From Nonomuraea helvata (GTDB lineage: Bacteria; Actinomycetota; Actinomycetes; Streptosporangiales; Streptosporangiaceae), in NCBI RefSeq assembly GCF_039535785.1, contig NZ_BAAAXV010000005.1, forward strand, positions 682,001-746,000: DNA of 64,000 nucleotides. The letters run 5' to 3'. A program made the translations under genes and the position numbers. Of the stretch, positions 15,442-24,325 are shown piece by piece; the first letter of the stretch is position 1, and every line of letters starts with the position of its first letter. The notes under the pieces are model-generated. The model had not been told where the DNA came from. It ran no database searches and worked only from the letters and a program-made list of their open reading frames with translations.

Positions 15442-16349
15442 GAGGCACCCGCGCTCTTGATGATCCGCTCGCACCACCGGATCATCCGGAACACGTTCCT
15501 GCGCCGCCGGTAGTCGTCCTCCCTGATCTCCAGGGTGACGGCCCGGGCTCCGCTCGCGGCGATGGCACGGAACGCCGCCGCGTAGACCGGCTCGCCGACC
15601 GTGCCGAGCCACGGCAGCACGCCTTCCACGCAGCGGCCGCCCGCCCGCGATGCCAGCCCGCGGAAGGCGCTGAAGTGGTGGTGGACGATGTACGGCAACA
15701 TCGGGACGAAGTCCTCGAACGACTCATCGAGGACCCTGACGTAGAGCTCGGGCTCGGCGAGCTGCCCAGCCCTGCGAAGGGCCGCGACGTGCACGGAGTA
15801 GGAGTAGTGACAGAAGTCCAGCGTCACCCCGACGTTCCCGCCCACGTACGGCGGCATGTCGGCGGCGTAGACGAGCAGCGGATCCGCGTCGGTGGCGTCG
15901 TTCCCCACGACGGGCAGGTTCTCCAGCCCGATCCAGCAGGCGGCCCCGGCCGCGCGGGCGCGGATCAGGGCGACGGTCTCCACGAGCCTGCGGCGTTCGG
16001 CGGCGAGGTCCATGGCGTGCCACCGCTCGATGGGCCGGGTTCGGTTGGTGTGGAGCACGATCCCGTCCAGCCCGTGCTCGGCGGCCAGGTCGATGGCCTG
16101 GAACACCCGATCCAGGACGGCGGGCTCGGCCACGAAGTCGCTGTCGTTCACCGGGAAGTGGAAGGTGAACGAGCGCGGCCGCACATCTCGGGCGATGCGG
16201 CGGACCGTGGCCCGCACGCGCCGCCAGATGTCGTCGTCCATGACGCCGGCCCGGTCGAAGAGCGAGGCCTCCACACCGTACCCCTGCTCAGCCCACCTCG
16301 GGTCGAACTGGCTCTCGTCAGAGGCGAGGAAGGGGATGTTGAGGATCAT
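15438..16349 (-). CDS. Xylose-isomerase-like TIM-barrel protein (sugar phosphate isomerase/epimerase family)
   Basis: Predicted metal-dependent isomerase or epimerase of 303 residues. Strand-end motifs fit the AP-endonuclease-2 barrel: FTFHFPVNDSD, DGIVLHTNRTRP, WIGLENLPVVGND with the metal Glu, VGVTLDFCHYSYS with Asp and His, IVHHHFSAF, and VTLEIREDDY near the end. The start at 16349 gives a four-base overlap with the NDP-kinase-like gene. Substrates in this family are keto or aldo sugars or their acids. The presence of kinases, a dehydratase and an aminotransferase in the same operon suggests a modified sugar, but nothing identifies it. Confidence 0.7.
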   Translation of the reverse strand: MILNIPFLASDESQFDPRWAEQGYGVEASLFDRAGVMDDDIWRRVRATVRRIARDVRPRSFTFHFPVNDSDFVAEPAVLDRVFQAIDLAAEHGLDGIVLHTNRTRPIERWHAMDLAAERRRLVETVALIRARAAGAACWIGLENLPVVGNDATDADPLLVYAADMPPYVGGNVGVTLDFCHYSYSVHVAALRRAGQLAEPELYVRVLDESFEDFVPMLPYIVHHHFSAFRGLASRAGGRCVEGVLPWLGTVGEPVYAAAFRAIAASGARAVTLEIREDDYRRRRNVFRMIRWCERIIKSAGAS

Positions 16350-17272
16350 GCCAGCCGCTCCTGGAGGTAGCCCGCGCCGCGGTCCTCGTGCCCTGCCCCC
16401 CGCCACCAGGCGACCGAGCCGGAGGTGTCGACGAGGTTGGGCGTCTCCCACAGGTCCGCGGGGAGGCGGCCGGCGGCGGCGAGCACCGGCCACCGGTCCG
16501 CCGGGCCCGGCCGCGCGCACAGTCCCCAGGCGACGTCGCGCTCGTCGGTGACGACGGTGTCGGCGACGTCCGCCCGCAGGCCGGCCGCGAGATCCGCGAG
16601 CTCGTCGGTACGGTCCGCGCGGGGGGCCGCGAGCGCGTCCCGCAGACCGGCCGCGCCCAGGAGCAGCTGGCCGTCACGGACGACGTCGGCGGGTTCGTCC
16701 GCGACGTGCAGGTAGGTGACGGCGCGGCTGTCCGCGCCGAGCCGCGAGCGCAGCTCCCATCCGCGCCGGCGGCCGGGGTCCGCGGAGCCCTTCGACTCCG
16801 CCAGCAGCGTGGTCACCGGTACGGGGACGTCGGCGCACGGCCCGGCCGCGAACAGCGCCACCACGGACGGGCCCGCGCTCAGCACCAGGTCCATGCACCG
16901 GATACGCTGCCCGCACGCGGCGTTCAGCTGGTAGCGCCAGACCTCGTGCAGCTGCGCCTGCGTGACCTGGACCGGCCGGCAGAAGAACGGGTACAGGCCC
17001 AGCTTGGCGTAGTAGGCGAGGATGCCGGCCGTCTTGCCGTGCCGCACGGCGTCGGGGCGGATCAGGACGAGCCCGGTGGCGCGGAAGGCCGCCACGAGAG
17101 CCTCCGTGTCGGGTGTCAGGGTGCCGCCACACGCCGACAGCGCCGCGCGGTAGCCGGCTTCGGCGCAGTAGAGATCCACTTTGCGCTGTACGGACGTCAG
17201 GCGGTGTGACAGCGCGGCGGCCGCGCGCACGTCGTACAGGTCGAGGTAGGCGGTGTCACACGTCGGCGACAT
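16346..17272 (-). CDS. Nucleoside-diphosphate-kinase-like protein
   Basis: About 308 residues, twice the usual NDK length. Residues 45-190 follow the NDK fold: LVLIRPDAVRHGKTAGILAY matches the first strand and helix (consensus hhhIKPDgv), LVLSAGPSVVALFAAG matches the ItSGPvvamvleG strand, and YLHVADEPADVVRD aligns with the catalytic NxxHGSDSxE segment, keeping the His. The C-terminal ~110 residues match nothing I recognise. IRPD in place of IKPD changes the conserved Lys. ATG 17272, behind GGGGGA, is preferred over 17314; it overlaps the propeller gene by 17 bases. It could phosphorylate a modified nucleoside diphosphate or use another acceptor. Confidence 0.6.
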   Translation of the reverse strand: MSPTCDTAYLDLYDVRAAAALSHRLTSVQRKVDLYCAEAGYRAALSACGGTLTPDTEALVAAFRATGLVLIRPDAVRHGKTAGILAYYAKLGLYPFFCRPVQVTQAQLHEVWRYQLNAACGQRIRCMDLVLSAGPSVVALFAAGPCADVPVPVTTLLAESKGSADPGRRRGWELRSRLGADSRAVTYLHVADEPADVVRDGQLLLGAAGLRDALAAPRADRTDELADLAAGLRADVADTVVTDERDVAWGLCARPGPADRWPVLAAAGRLPADLWETPNLVDTSGSVAWWRGAGHEDRGAGYLQERLA

Positions 17273-18890
17273 AGACGATCCCCCGCGCGTAGTCCGAGAT
17301 GTACAGTTTCCCACCGCCGGTTCCGGCGGCCCTGGGCGGCTCGATGAGGTGCACGGTACGGGTGCCGCCGGCGGGCAGCAGGGTCAGGCTTCCCACGCGC
17401 CGCCACCTCCGGTCGAAGGCGGCGATCGTGGCGGTGTGCTCGGTGACCAGCCAGCCGTCCGCCGTCGGCACCACGAACCTCGGGTAGTAGACGTCTCCGG
17501 GACCGATCAGGGTCTCGGTCTTGCGCAGGCCGGGCGCGGCGCGGATGACGCGATGGTTGAGCGAGTCGACGACGATCAGCGAGCCGTCCGCGCAGGGCAG
17601 CGCCTGGTGGGGGTTGTTGAGGGCGTCCCCAGCCAGGGCGCCGGTGGTCCAGCGCCACTGCAGGCGGCCGTCCAAGCCGATGCACAGCACGTCGTTCAGC
17701 TCGCTGTCGGTGATCCAGTAGTGCGACCGGCCGAGGGCGAGGTGATGGGGGTCGCCGAGCCGCACCGGCCCGGCGTCGTCGTGCACGGGCAGGTCCGAGA
17801 CGGGGCGGCCGGGCGCGGCGGTGTCCACCGTCCTGAGCCTGCTCTCCAGGCCGTCGGCGATCAGCAGGCAAGGGCCTCGCCGCACGACGGAGCGGGGCCA
17901 GCCGCCGCCGCGGAACACGGTCTCCACCTCCGCCCGGCCGTCGGGCGACGACTCGTCCGGCAGGCCGGCACGGATCACCCGGCCGTGGTTGGTGTCCGCG
18001 ATGAGCACGCCGTCACCGGTCGGCACGACGGCGCGCGGGAACGAGAGGGAGCCGGTAGGCGGGCAGGGCAGGGAATGCCAGAGCTCGGCCGGTACGACGC
18101 GGTCCGGGGTCAGCGTGTAGCTGTACAGCCGTCCGGAAGCGGAGTCCGCGCCCACGGCCGTGTCCCTGGCCACGGCCGCGAGGCTCGCCACGGACTCCGG
18201 GCCCGTCGTGTCCTCGTCGGAGCGGACCTCACCGTCCGGCCCCAGCCTGGTCACCCGGGAGCTCATCCGGCACGCGATCAGGAACTCGCCGTTTACCAGG
18301 GCACAGGCCGAGGGCGAGTACCTGTCCTCCGCCTCGGGCCGATACCGCCACCTGAGGTGGCCGCAGGTGTCCACGGACACGACGGACCTGGTCGTGTAGT
18401 CCGCCATCACCAGCTGCCCCTCATGGTGGGCGAGGCCGGAGACGTACGCGAGCACCGCGGCGTCCAGGCAGAACCGGGCCTCGATCCTGCCTCCGCTGCC
18501 GAGCAGGACCGTCGGGCCGCGCCGCTCGGCCGCCTCGTTGAACGCTATGCACCAGGTACCGTCTCCGCCGGCCGAGACGTCGCCTATCCTGAGCCGCCCG
18601 GCGGCCACGTCCGCGCCGACGGCGTCCTGGATGGCGGCGGCCGCCGCGGGTGGCAGCGGGGCGGTCCACCATGGCGCGCGCAGCTCGCGTGGCGGCCGCA
18701 CCCGCACTGAAGATCCGTCAAGCAGGCAGTCGCGCAGGACGTTGCCGGCCTGGTCGTAGACGGTGAACCCGCCGTCGGAGGGCCACAGCCTGCTCGGCAG
18801 CCACATGGGGGCTGAGCTTCCCGCCGGGACGAGCTCAGCGGCACACCAGATACGCTCCACGCTGTTCCGCCCTGTGCCGTCCCACGTCAT
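17256..18890 (-). CDS. NHL-type beta-propeller protein
   Basis: A 544-residue soluble protein without signal peptide or membrane segment. It consists of repeated blades with the NHL rhythm: PRAVVPTGDGVLIADTNHGRV, PHHLALGRSHYWITDSELNDV, PHQALPCADGSLIVVDSLNHRV, and PRFVVPTADGWLVTEH, each ending in a short beta strand. Such propellers are mostly scaffolds or lyases acting on peptidyl or sugar substrates. The first ~100 residues are not propeller. It starts with an ATGA overlap after the ATP-grasp gene. I cannot give a reaction. Its central place in the coupled operon suggests that it is needed in stoichiometric amounts with its neighbours. Confidence 0.65.
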   Translation of the reverse strand: MTWDGTGRNSVERIWCAAELVPAGSSAPMWLPSRLWPSDGGFTVYDQAGNVLRDCLLDGSSVRVRPPRELRAPWWTAPLPPAAAAAIQDAVGADVAAGRLRIGDVSAGGDGTWCIAFNEAAERRGPTVLLGSGGRIEARFCLDAAVLAYVSGLAHHEGQLVMADYTTRSVVSVDTCGHLRWRYRPEAEDRYSPSACALVNGEFLIACRMSSRVTRLGPDGEVRSDEDTTGPESVASLAAVARDTAVGADSASGRLYSYTLTPDRVVPAELWHSLPCPPTGSLSFPRAVVPTGDGVLIADTNHGRVIRAGLPDESSPDGRAEVETVFRGGGWPRSVVRRGPCLLIADGLESRLRTVDTAAPGRPVSDLPVHDDAGPVRLGDPHHLALGRSHYWITDSELNDVLCIGLDGRLQWRWTTGALAGDALNNPHQALPCADGSLIVVDSLNHRVIRAAPGLRKTETLIGPGDVYYPRFVVPTADGWLVTEHTATIAAFDRRWRRVGSLTLLPAGGTRTVHLIEPPRAAGTGGGKLYISDYARGIVYVADV

Positions 18891-20107
18891 GTGGCGGCCA
18901 CTTCCACCCGCGAGCGCACGTACGCCACTGTGTCGGCGATCCGCTGCTGGACCTCCGCCTCACCCGGTCCCGTCACCAGCGCCATGCCCAGCTTGTTGGC
19001 GATGGTGAGCCTGTTGTCCGGCACCACCGATCCGAGCTGGTGATCGAGCCGGACGCCGACCACCCACGGCAGCCCGAGGAGATCGCGCTCACTGGGCGCG
19101 CGGAGCAGCCGCCCGGGCGGGGAAGGCAGGTTGCACCAGCCGAAGTCCTGCGCGGCCTGAGCGGCCGGCGGCCGCGGTGCCTGCCCGGCCGCGAGCGCGA
19201 ACCCGGCGCTCGACAGATCGAGGCCGTACGTCTCCGCGACGGCCTCCACAATCATCGCACCGCCCGGCCGCGCGCCGCACTCGGAGAAGACCAGCCCGTG
19301 GCCGGTGTCGAAGAACTCCAGGTGGAACACGCCGCGGCGCAGGCCCAGCGCCGCCAGGCTCGCCGCGGCCAGCCGACGTGTCTCGCGGAACAGGGCGACG
19401 TGCCTGGCCTCGCGGAGCACCACGGAGCTCAACGCCGTGCCGTCCCTGATCCCGAGAGCGTTGCCAAGATACCGGGAGACGCTCATGAATGTCAGGCGCC
19501 CGTCAGCCACGATGCCGTCCGCGTGCAGCTCGGTGCCGGTCACGAACTCCTCCGCCAGCAGGGGCTGCCTCCCGTGCGCGGTCGCCCGCAGCCCGGCCAC
19601 GACCGCCCGCAGCTCGGCGGCCGACCTGACAACGGTAACCCCCGCCGTGGAACTGGCTGTCACCGGTTTGACGACCATCGGGTACGGCAGCCCGCCCACC
19701 GCCTCGGCCGGGTCGCGCACCGTCGAGGCAAGCAGGGCATGGCGGGCGACGGGCAGACCGGCGTCCCTGATGAGCCCCTTCTGAAGGGACTTGTCACGCA
19801 TCGCGAAGGCGGTGCGCAGGCAGATGCGGTCGTCGCCGAAGTACTCGCCGAGGAAGGCCGTCGCGATGATGGCCGACTCCCGGTCGGTGTACACGTGAGA
19901 GAACCGGTCACGGCCGACCCCTGCTCGGATCAGCGCGCCAGCCAGCGTCGTCGGATCACGGATGTCGTCACAGACTATCGTGTCGGCGTCCGCCAGCTCC
20001 GGGTCGGCCAGCTCGGCCGCCATCGCCACCACGGTGAAGTCGACACCGAGGGCGGAGACCTTGGCCAGGTCACCCCGGCGCCAGCCGACCACCAGGAACC
20101 CCGTCAT
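18887..20107 (-). CDS. ATP-grasp ligase (amino acid/carboxylate-amine ligase type)
   Basis: Forms an amide or peptide bond through an acyl phosphate. In about 406 residues the fold appears in order: a Rossmann-like N-domain (VVGWRRGDLAKVSALG), MRDKSLQKGLIRDAGLPVARHAL opening the ATP-grasp, PMVVKPVTASSTAGVTVV with the ATP Lys, LLAEEFVTGTELHADGIV, and GVFHLEFFDTGHGLVFSECGARPGG with the metal-binding acidic residues. This is closest to L-amino-acid ligases and the carbamoyl-phosphate-synthase ATP domain. ATGA overlaps occur on both sides. It makes peptide or amide coupling to an amino acid part of the product likely. Confidence 0.8.
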   Translation of the reverse strand: MTGFLVVGWRRGDLAKVSALGVDFTVVAMAAELADPELADADTIVCDDIRDPTTLAGALIRAGVGRDRFSHVYTDRESAIIATAFLGEYFGDDRICLRTAFAMRDKSLQKGLIRDAGLPVARHALLASTVRDPAEAVGGLPYPMVVKPVTASSTAGVTVVRSAAELRAVVAGLRATAHGRQPLLAEEFVTGTELHADGIVADGRLTFMSVSRYLGNALGIRDGTALSSVVLREARHVALFRETRRLAAASLAALGLRRGVFHLEFFDTGHGLVFSECGARPGGAMIVEAVAETYGLDLSSAGFALAAGQAPRPPAAQAAQDFGWCNLPSPPGRLLRAPSERDLLGLPWVVGVRLDHQLGSVVPDNRLTIANKLGMALVTGPGEAEVQQRIADTVAYVRSRVEVAAT

Positions 20108-22101
20108 CAGCGCCCTTCCCGTTCCAGCAGCTCGCCACAGCGCTCGATGGAACGAACGAGCACGCCCGCCCATCGCCCCGCGCCGGCCAGCTCATACTCT
20201 CCGGCGCCCCGCCCGGCCGCGCACACCAGGGACCGCCAGGTGAGCGCGCGCGCGAGCGGCGCCACGGCGCAGCTCAGGCGGGCTGCGGACCGCAGCGCCG
20301 GGAGATCGGCGGCGTCCGTCCAGGCATCGAGGTAGGCGTCCACGAGGCGGCCAGCCTCGGGGCCTTCCGGGTGGTACCCGAAGCGGTGGCAGAGGGAACG
20401 CACCGGATACAGCAGGCTGCCGAACGGCGGCGCGATCACGGCGTCCGACCAGTCGATGTAGCGGAATTCACCACCCTGGACGCAGACGTTCTCCTCGGTG
20501 AGGTCGTCGTGCTGCACCGTGTCGCGGACCGGGATCCCGGCGAGCGCCCCGCAGATTCGGAGGAAGCCGTCCTCCAGTTCGCTGAGGCGCGCGTACTCCT
20601 TCTCGCTGAGCCCGCCAGGCTCGCCGACCCTGAGCGCACCGGGGTCGGCCAGCAGCTCCGCGAACAGGCCGGGCAGACGCGCCGCGGTCCGGTCGGCGAC
20701 CCGGGCCTTCCGCAGCCCCGCCACCTGGGACTCGGCGGCCCGCTGCAGCCGCGCGTAGTCACGGAGCACCGGCTCCCAGAGACCGGGCTCCCGGCTCTCG
20801 TCCAAAATCTCGGCCAGGCTCCGGCCGGCGTCGGGCAGCAGCAGCCAGCCGCGCCGCTCGTCGGCCGCGATCGGTGGCAGCACCTGCCGGGGGGCGATGG
20901 ACGCGAGCGTGGTGGTGATCGTCACCTCGTGCGCCAGCCGGGGAGAATTGACCTTCAGCCATACCCGGCCCGTGCTCGTGTCGATGCTCCGTACCGAACT
21001 CCACGCTGTTTCGTGCCACCGCTCGCCCTCGCTCCGCCCGGCCACCCGCCGGCCCGCGTCACTCAGCTGCTTGAGTGCCCACATGTGGGGATCGGTGTGG
21101 TCGTTTCCGTCCATCCCGGCGGGATCGTCGAACAGCCGGCCGAGCCACCGGGCCACCCCCGCCGCGTGGTACGGCTTGAGCTTGGACACGTCGCTCGTGC
21201 GCAGGATGCGGTCCCAGGCCAGTGCGCGCCCGATGGAGACCAGCCGGATCGCCAGGCCGGCGGCGCGCAGCAGAGTGGGCCTGGCATGCTGGTCGCCCCA
21301 CGGCTCCAGGTAACTGTCGCGGATCGCACGGACCGTCGGGCCGTCCAGCGGCTCCCCGAAAATCTCCGCGGCCCGGGCCAGCGGATACCACAGGCTGCCG
21401 AACGGGTGACCGACCACGCTGTCAGCCCAGTCGATGAACGTGACCCCGCCATCGCTCAGGAAGATGTTGCCGTCATGCAGGTCGTCGTGCTGAAGGGACG
21501 GTCCGATGCCCAGCTCGGCCAGCTCCGCGCACCAGGCGGCGACCTCCGCGGTGCGCGCGCCCGCGCGTGCCAGCACGCCGGGGGGCACCAGGCCGGCGCC
21601 CGCCAGCCGGGCTCCGGCCGCGAGCACCTGCTCGAACCGCTCGGGCAGCGATTCCAGCCGATGATCGGGGACGCCCGCCGACACCAGCGCGTCGGCGTGC
21701 CCGCTCAGGTCGCGCTGCACCTGACCGTACGCCGCCAGCGCCCGTTGCCAGTTCGTGGGATCATCGACGGCTGTCGGCTGGTCGGCGAGGCGGGTGCCCG
21801 CGTCCTCGCTCAGCAACCACCCCCGGTCGGCGTCGACGGCGATCAGCGGGGCGATGTACGCGGGCACCAGGTCGCGTAACACCCTGACGAGGTCGGCCTC
21901 GTACCGGCCGTCCGGCGCGTTCGCCTTGAACCAGACGGGCCCGATGGAGGTGGGCAGCCGCATGACGACCGACCACGGCCGCAGATGGACGACCTCCCCC
22001 GGCCCGGCGGGACGGATGCCCGCCTGCCGCAACTGGCGGTGGGTCCACGCGACGGCCTCGTCCCCCCACTCCTCCCGCAGCCACGGGGAGTCAGCGGTCA
22101 T
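20107..22101 (-). CDS. Tandem APH-fold kinase (two kinase domains in one chain)
   Basis: A 664-residue protein made of two complete aminoglycoside-phosphotransferase-like domains. Domain 1 (about 1-330) has LQHDDLHDGNIFLSDGG and FIDWADSVVGHPFGSL; domain 2 (about 340-660) has VQHDDLTEENVCVQGGE and YIDWSDAVIAPPFGSL. The two are clearly homologous, so this is an internal duplication. Both catalytic Asp and Asn sites are intact, so each half may be active, perhaps phosphorylating two positions or two substrates. The end overlaps the ATP-grasp start and the beginning overlaps the LOG gene by 11 bases. Double kinases of this layout are unusual. Confidence 0.8.
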   Translation of the reverse strand: MTADSPWLREEWGDEAVAWTHRQLRQAGIRPAGPGEVVHLRPWSVVMRLPTSIGPVWFKANAPDGRYEADLVRVLRDLVPAYIAPLIAVDADRGWLLSEDAGTRLADQPTAVDDPTNWQRALAAYGQVQRDLSGHADALVSAGVPDHRLESLPERFEQVLAAGARLAGAGLVPPGVLARAGARTAEVAAWCAELAELGIGPSLQHDDLHDGNIFLSDGGVTFIDWADSVVGHPFGSLWYPLARAAEIFGEPLDGPTVRAIRDSYLEPWGDQHARPTLLRAAGLAIRLVSIGRALAWDRILRTSDVSKLKPYHAAGVARWLGRLFDDPAGMDGNDHTDPHMWALKQLSDAGRRVAGRSEGERWHETAWSSVRSIDTSTGRVWLKVNSPRLAHEVTITTTLASIAPRQVLPPIAADERRGWLLLPDAGRSLAEILDESREPGLWEPVLRDYARLQRAAESQVAGLRKARVADRTAARLPGLFAELLADPGALRVGEPGGLSEKEYARLSELEDGFLRICGALAGIPVRDTVQHDDLTEENVCVQGGEFRYIDWSDAVIAPPFGSLLYPVRSLCHRFGYHPEGPEAGRLVDAYLDAWTDAADLPALRSAARLSCAVAPLARALTWRSLVCAAGRGAGEYELAGAGRWAGVLVRSIERCGELLEREGR

Positions 22102-23122
22102 GGTCGTCGCCGGGCTCGACGGGCGTACCGGCGGTCTCGCTCAACGTGATGGCAGGCTCGATGAGCGTGGCGACGGCCTCCTCGACGGCGTCGGTGTAGA
22201 CGACGGCGGCGCCCGGGGGCAGCAATCGGTCCAGCAGGGGCCGGACCGGCATGGACTCGGTCCAGAATCGGCGTCCCAGGAACACGACAGGGCCCGTGGC
22301 GCCCTCGATTCCGTAGTACAGCCGGGCCGCCACCTGGACCGCCTCCTGAACGGTGCCGACGCGGCCAGGGGCGAACAGGACCCGGCAGGCGGTGACGGTC
22401 ATGAGACGGCCCTCCGGCGCGGGGTCGGCCACGTAGCGGGCGGTGGCGGCGGCGAAGAGGTTGGCTTCCTGGGGCACCTCGTTCTGCCACGACGCGATGG
22501 CCAGACCGCCGCTGCGGGCGAGGTCGTCCGCGTCCGGCGGCGGGAAGCTCGCGCGCAGCTCGTGGACGGGTGCGAGGTCCTCCTGGTCGGTGGCAGCGAT
22601 CAGGGCGAGCGCCGCGTCGAGGTCGGCCCGCGGCCGGGCGGCGAGGTAGGCGCCGAGGTTGACGGCCTCCATGACGCCGGGCCCTCCGCCCGTGATCACC
22701 AGCGCGCCACGCCCGGCCAGCGCCCAGCCCAAGCGGGCACAGTCACGGTAGACCGCACTGTCCCTGGCGACGGCATGGCCTCCCATCACGCCGACGACCC
22801 GGCCCCATGGGTGGCGAGTGCGGAAGGCTCGGATCGCCTCCGCCACGAGGTCGTCGAGGTCGGCGTCGTGCGCGGCGCCGTAGGCGGTCCAGGCACGACC
22901 GCCCACCCGCTGCCGCTCGGCGACCCAGTTTCCCGCCGCGACGGCGAAGGTCGTCTCGCGCTCTCCGGTACGGACCCCGGCGGACAGGTCGGCCGCCGAG
23001 TACAGGCGAGGGTAGCCGCCGAGCGCGACGCCCTCCCCCGTCACGAGCGCGGGATCCTCCTCCGCCGGATGTTCGACGCCGTCCCCTGCCGGGAACGCGG
23101 CGGAAAGATGCGATGCCGTCAT
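22091..23122 (-). CDS. LOG-family nucleotide 5'-monophosphate phosphoribohydrolase
   Basis: LOG/SLOG Rossmann-fold enzymes hydrolyse the N-glycosidic bond of nucleoside 5'-monophosphates to base plus ribose-5-phosphate. The protein has 343 residues with a ~110-residue N-terminal extension. The core shows VVGVMGGHAVARDSAVYRDC, ALVITGGGPGVMEAVNLGA and LFAPGRVGTVQEAVQVA, the last matching the PGGxGTxxE catalytic motif with Gly changed to Arg-Val. ATG 23122 is supported by GAGGA upstream. It is the second gene of the minus-strand operon. In a nucleoside pathway it could remove a base from a nucleotide or supply a free base. Confidence 0.7.
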   Translation of the reverse strand: MTASHLSAAFPAGDGVEHPAEEDPALVTGEGVALGGYPRLYSAADLSAGVRTGERETTFAVAAGNWVAERQRVGGRAWTAYGAAHDADLDDLVAEAIRAFRTRHPWGRVVGVMGGHAVARDSAVYRDCARLGWALAGRGALVITGGGPGVMEAVNLGAYLAARPRADLDAALALIAATDQEDLAPVHELRASFPPPDADDLARSGGLAIASWQNEVPQEANLFAAATARYVADPAPEGRLMTVTACRVLFAPGRVGTVQEAVQVAARLYYGIEGATGPVVFLGRRFWTESMPVRPLLDRLLPPGAAVVYTDAVEEAVATLIEPAITLSETAGTPVEPGDDHDR

Positions 23123-23144
23123 GGCGATCTCCTCGAAGAACAGG

Positions 23145-24131
23145 CTAGGCAGCGGAGCAGGCGAGTTCACTGGCCCGCATGGACGTGATGACGCGGGCGA
23201 TCCCGGCGTCCAGGCCGACCACCGGCCGGTAGCCGAGCAGCCGTCCCGCCTTCTCGATGGACGGGCTGCGGTCCAGCACGTCGGGCCCGCCCCCGTCCAC
23301 CGTCCGCAGGCAGGACGCCGACCCTGACAACTCCACGATCCGGCGCGCCAGCTCGGTGACGGACAGCGTCGCCGCGTCGTTCCCGAGGTTGAACGTCGCG
23401 CCGACCGCCTGCGGCCGCTCGATGCAACGCAGCAGCCCGTGTACGAAATCCGATATGTAGCACCACGATCTCCGTTGATTTCCGTCGCCACGGATATCGA
23501 GATCCTCACCGCGCAGCGCACGGGCGATGAAGGTGGTCATCGCATTGGGTGAATAACGGTGCGGCCCGTAGACGTTGAACGGCCGGACAATAGTCACCGG
23601 CACGCCCTGCTCGTGGTGGTAGGCCATGCCGAGGAATTCGCAGGCTGCCTTGCTCGCCGCGTAACTCCAGCGCATCGAGTCGGTCTGCAGGGACAGCGAC
23701 GACACCTCGTAGGCGTTGCCCGCCCGCGGCCCGTACACCTCGCTGGTGCTCATGAGCAGGAACCTGCGGAGCAGGCGCTGCCGCCGGCTGAACTCCAGGC
23801 ACAACTGGGTGCCCCTGATGTTCACATCGAGGGTCTCGATGCTCTGCCGCGTCACCCGGTCGACGCCCAGGATCGCCGCGGCATGCACGATGACCTCGAA
23901 GTCGTCGTCCAGGTCGGCGTAGGTGCCGGGGTCGGTGACGCCACCCCGTACGACGGTGAAGGCCGGGTGCCTGACGAGCCCGAGCGCCTCCGCGGTGCTG
24001 CCCGGCACGCCGGACATGTCCAGGGCGGTCACGCGGTAGCCCTCGGCGAGCAGCCGCCGCGCCAGCCAGCCCCCGATGAATCCAAGACCGCCGGTGATCA
24101 GCGCGCGCGGAGTGGAGTCGTGCGGTGCCAT
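23145..24131 (-). CDS. NAD-dependent epimerase/dehydratase (extended SDR)
   Basis: Acts on nucleotide sugars or related sugar phosphates. The 328-residue protein has ALITGGLGFIGGWLARRL (NAD-binding GxxGxxG), an acidic Asp at the end of strand 2 (TALDMSG), the catalytic LLMSTSEVYGP and YAASKAACE (YxxxK), and RPFNVYGPHRYSPNAM in the substrate region, as in dTDP-glucose dehydratases and UDP-glucuronate decarboxylases. ATG 24131 is chosen because the family starts just before the Rossmann strand. It heads the ten-gene minus-strand operon, 194 bases from the divergent DegT gene. With the DegT enzymes it could build an amino sugar. Confidence 0.8.
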   Translation of the reverse strand: MAPHDSTPRALITGGLGFIGGWLARRLLAEGYRVTALDMSGVPGSTAEALGLVRHPAFTVVRGGVTDPGTYADLDDDFEVIVHAAAILGVDRVTRQSIETLDVNIRGTQLCLEFSRRQRLLRRFLLMSTSEVYGPRAGNAYEVSSLSLQTDSMRWSYAASKAACEFLGMAYHHEQGVPVTIVRPFNVYGPHRYSPNAMTTFIARALRGEDLDIRGDGNQRRSWCYISDFVHGLLRCIERPQAVGATFNLGNDAATLSVTELARRIVELSGSASCLRTVDGGGPDVLDRSPSIEKAGRLLGYRPVVGLDAGIARVITSMRASELACSAA

Positions 24132-24325
24132 CGCCGCCCTTTCGCTTGTCCTTTGGGCGTTTCCACGGCGAGGGTACGAGTGCGAGATCAGGCTGGTCAA
24201 TTCGGCGAAACAGAAACCGCCCCGCCTTTCTGCGGGAAATCGACGCGACGGCCGCCGCGGCTGCCCACTGGAAATCCCGGCCCCACTCTTTCCGGTAAAG
24301 TCGCTTTTTCCTTCGTATTGGTAAC
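24132..24325. promoter_or_regulatory. Divergent promoter region between the epimerase operon and the second DegT gene
   Basis: A 194-base gap that must contain promoters for both operons. It is clearly lower in GC than the flanking genes. It contains CTTTCCGGTAAAG and GCGTTTCCACGGC, which keep one half of the TTTCCG element seen elsewhere, but no full copy of the TTTYCG-N5-CGGAAA palindrome. No small gene is supported. Confidence 0.4.

Noticed and set aside
17256..18890. Arylsulfotransferase or PQQ dehydrogenase
   Set aside because: Blades have the NHL pattern; no PQQ-type Trp docking motif, signal peptide or catalytic His/Arg set is seen.
18887..20107. ATP-grasp gene as a carbamoyl-phosphate synthase subunit completing the pyr pathway
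   Set aside because: At about 406 residues it has one ATP-grasp unit with a D-Ala/L-amino-acid-ligase layout; CarB has two units and about 1100 residues, and there is no CarA.
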